Part shown: in pieces, positions 6,369 to 7,525 of the stretch
Position numbering within the stretch: position 1 is the stretch's first letter
Layout of the letters: every line of letters begins with the position of its first letter
NCBI GenBank assembly: GCA_031289235.1
Contig: JAITPU010000037.1
Location: 1-7,525 of the forward strand
DNA: 7,525 nt
Direction of reading: 5' to 3'
From: Eubacteriales Family XIII. Incertae Sedis bacterium
Lineage (GTDB): Bacteria > Bacillota > Clostridia > Peptostreptococcales > Anaerovoracaceae
Position numbers and translations under genes: made by a program
Notes under the pieces: generated by a model
The model's database searches: none
Seen by the model: the letters and a program-made list of their open reading frames with translations, nothing else
Told to the model about the DNA's origin: nothing

Positions 6369-6830
6369 ATGAAACAGAGGCGATTGGTCGCAAACAACAA
6401 AAAAGCGAGGCACGACTATTTCATAGAGTACGTTTATGAAACGGGAATCGTGCTTACCGGAACGGAAATCAAATCTTTGCGTCAGGGAAAAGTCAACTTG
6501 AAGGAAAGTTACGCCAAAATAGAGGCGGGGGAAGTAATCGTTTACGGAATGCACATCAGCCCTTACGCGCAGGGAAACCGGTTCAACGCCGATTCTCTCC
6601 GTCCGCGAAAACTGTTGCTGCACCGGCAGGAAATCCGGAAATTAACAGGCTATACGACACAGAAAGGGCTGACAGTCATTCCGCTGAACGTGTACATCAA
6701 CGAAAAGGGGTTCGCGAAGATGGAGATCGCCGTGGCCCGAGGCAAGAAGCTTTATGACAAGCGGGAGGACATGGCTAAGCGCGACGCCGACCGCAAGATA
6801 CAGCAGAGCGTCAAGAAATACAGCCGGTGA
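6369..6830 (+). CDS. smpB: SsrA-binding protein SmpB
   Basis: A 153-residue RNA-binding protein that partners tmRNA in trans-translation: it binds the tRNA-like domain, mimics the missing anticodon stem in the decoding site and helps release stalled ribosomes. The whole length matches the family: NNKKARHDYFIEYVYETGIV at 9-28, GTEIKSLRQGKVNL with the conserved Glu33 used in tmRNA binding, SPYAQGNRFNADSLRPRKLL at 64-83, and ARGKKLYDKRE at 123-133. The basic C-terminal tail (about 134-153) is the part that folds in the mRNA channel. GGGGA at 6358-6362 lies six bases before the ATG. The tmRNA gene begins 19 bases after the stop, and a hairpin covers the stop codon, so the two are likely made from one transcript with the RNA then processed. 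Confidence 0.97.
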   Translation: MKQRRLVANNKKARHDYFIEYVYETGIVLTGTEIKSLRQGKVNLKESYAKIEAGEVIVYGMHISPYAQGNRFNADSLRPRKLLLHRQEIRKLTGYTTQKGLTVIPLNVYINEKGFAKMEIAVARGKKLYDKREDMAKRDADRKIQQSVKKYSR

Positions 6831-6843
6831 TTCAATCGCCGGC
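6823..6843 (+). repeat. Hairpin spanning the smpB stop codon, just before ssrA
   Basis: Arms GCCGGTGATT (6823-6832) and AATCGCCGGC (6834-6843) pair at every position, one being G-U, around a central C. In practice this is about nine pairs with a three-base loop. It contains the smpB TGA stop and ends six bases before the mature tmRNA 5' end. No T run follows, so it is not a standard terminator. Confidence 0.7.
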
Positions 6844-6849
6844 TCAAAT

Positions 6850-7206
6850 GGGGGTGTAAAGGTTTCGACGGGGGTGTGGAAACCGGATAAGCGAGCCGTA
6901 GTTGCCAGGTCTACGTTAAAAACGGCGCGTTAAAGATAAACGGAAAAACTGACAACAATTACGCGTTAGCAGCTTAGTTCTGCGCGCGTCGCCGCTCCTG
7001 ATTCACCTGTAGGTCAGGAATCCGGCGTCGACATACAGGAAAACTTCGCGTGAGTTCCCGGTAGCGCGAGGGAATTACGGGATAGCTGATTCCGCGGATT
7101 GCCGGCGGACCGCGTGATGAAGCGAAGAAATAACTACCGGCTGCGCTCGGAGAAAATCCCGTGAAAACGCTTTCGGACGCGGGTTCGATTCCCGCCACCT
7201 CCACCA
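6850..7206 (+). ncRNA. ssrA: tmRNA (10Sa RNA), one-piece
   Basis: The 5' end GGGGGTGTAAAGGTTTCGAC and the 3' end with TTCGATT T-loop (7184-7190), T-stem GCGGG/CCCGC and encoded CCA are diagnostic. The acceptor pairs GGGGGTG (6850-6856) with CACCTCC (7196-7202), one pair being G-U, followed by ACCA. Between them lie a first pseudoknot candidate (CGTAG/CTACG, about 6897-6915) and the tag frame ending TAC GCG TTA GCA GCT TAG at 6960-6977. The encoded tag ends in the usual YALAA proteolysis signal and reads (I)NGKTDNNYALAA; neither likely resume codon (ATA 6936 or AAC 6939) is the usual alanine. The RNA rescues stalled ribosomes with SmpB, whose gene lies directly upstream. Mature length would be about 357 bases, normal for one-piece tmRNA. 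The 3' end is a common integration site, and mobile-element remains follow it. Confidence 0.97.
7179..7206 (+). other. Possible integration (att) site at the ssrA 3' end
   Basis: The T-arm and acceptor end of tmRNA genes are a well-known target of phage and island integrases. Here this end is intact, and a fragment of a phage-type gene begins within about 80 bases. A second copy of this stretch, which would mark the other end of an element, is not in the window. Confidence 0.3.
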
Positions 7207-7227
7207 AAACATTTAATATACGAACCC

Positions 7228-7252
7228 CCCGCTTTACGTGTTTGTAAACGGG
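7228..7252 (+). terminator. Hairpin downstream of ssrA, possible terminator
   Basis: CCCG-C-TTTAC and GTAAA-CGGG form a nine-pair stem with one bulged C and a six-base GTGTTT loop, 21 bases past the tmRNA CCA. Only CTGTTTGG follows, so the T run is poor. It is the only stem-loop seen between ssrA and the mobile-element fragment. Confidence 0.4.
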
Positions 7253-7282
7253 CTGTTTGGTATCATCTGCAAACGGTGATGA

Positions 7283-7525
7283 AAAGGCCGCTCGTTTAGA
7301 GCCGATACGGAACAACTGCTAAGGCTGATACAATCTGTTCCGTCGCCAAAAGCCGAGCCTCTCAAACTGTGGCTCGCGCAGGTGGGAAACGAACGTATAG
7401 ATGAAACGTCCGACCCGAAACTTGCGATTGACCGCGCACTGCCGGAGCATAAAAGCGTGGCAAGGCGCGGCGGCAGCGTTGCGAAGGCGGCGCGAGTGCA
7501 GTATGAAAAGCAAACGAAATTGTTC
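7283..7525 (+). pseudogene. BRO/DinD-type antirepressor-like gene fragment
   Basis: This frame is open from just after tandem TGA codons (7277-7282) to the window end, 81 codons, with no ATG. It reads DTEQLLRLIQSVPSPKAEPL (from 7304), then KLWLAQVGNERIDETSDPKL and AIDRAL. This is a hallmark stretch of DinD/prophage antirepressor (BRO-N family) proteins, usually preceded by about 80-100 residues. Directly after IDRAL the family normally continues into a section with YxxEWINQR; here it jumps to EHKSVARRGGSVAKAARVQY, which resembles the later R-G-G-x-V-A segment near the family's C-terminal part. So the 5' end is missing and about 100 residues look deleted in frame. The next residues (EKQTKLF) may also diverge, and the end lies outside the window. 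These are DNA-binding-type proteins carried by prophages and islands. Family membership is confident; the deletion is inferred from memory of family members. Confidence 0.72.

Noticed and set aside
6974..7315. 113-residue minus-strand open frame with VEVAGIEPASES near its middle
   Set aside because: It lies antisense to the tmRNA gene, and this peptide is the reverse-strand reading of the conserved T-arm/acceptor end, a well-known spurious protein in annotations.
7319..7513. 64-residue minus-strand open frame at the window end
   Set aside because: It is antisense to the antirepressor-like fragment, whose plus-strand reading has clear family similarity.
1..7525. CRISPR array, rRNA or complete insertion sequence
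   Set aside because: No regularly spaced direct repeats, no rRNA-like stretches and no transposase motifs were seen on either strand.

Overview
This window looks like a chromosomal segment of an anaerobic Bacillota (Clostridia-like) bacterium of middling G+C, roughly half by eye. The affiliation is inferred from protein style: a Gram-positive-type nicotinate phosphoribosyltransferase, a class II fructose-bisphosphate aldolase, a short single-anchor signal peptidase I, and a tmRNA whose tag shares a G-K-T stretch with the Bacillus subtilis tag. I cannot name a genus.

Layout, left to right. Bases 1-945 (+) are the 3' two thirds of a nicotinate phosphoribosyltransferase gene (NAD salvage). It is followed closely by ilvE (978-2048, +) and ilvN (2110-2595, +), which form a probable co-directional transcription unit for branched-chain amino acid metabolism; the catalytic partner ilvB is not in the window. 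A convergent intergenic region with inverted repeats, including a good minus-strand terminator, separates these from fba (2722-3651, -). Upstream of fba on the same strand is a small membrane-anchored protein carrying only the LysM-like part of MltG/YceG (3763-4278, -). The fba promoter lies between them and is overlapped by a strong inverted repeat.

A 439-base divergent intergenic region (4279-4717) with several hairpins separates this pair from a second rightward block: an RluA-family pseudouridine synthase (4718-5716), signal peptidase I (5745-6257), a UUCG-loop terminator, then smpB (6369-6830) and the tmRNA gene ssrA (6850-7206). SmpB and tmRNA are the two partners of trans-translation ribosome rescue, and they sit 19 bases apart.

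After ssrA, a classic integration target, gene content changes. Bases 7283-7525 hold a start-less, apparently internally deleted fragment of a BRO/DinD-type phage antirepressor-like gene, pointing to a decayed prophage or integrative element inserted at ssrA. No complete undescribed system is evident. The points most worth a second look are this mobile-element scar, the probable non-alanine resume codon of the tmRNA tag, the hairpin across the smpB stop codon, the stand-alone MltG-like protein, and the palindrome over the fba promoter.
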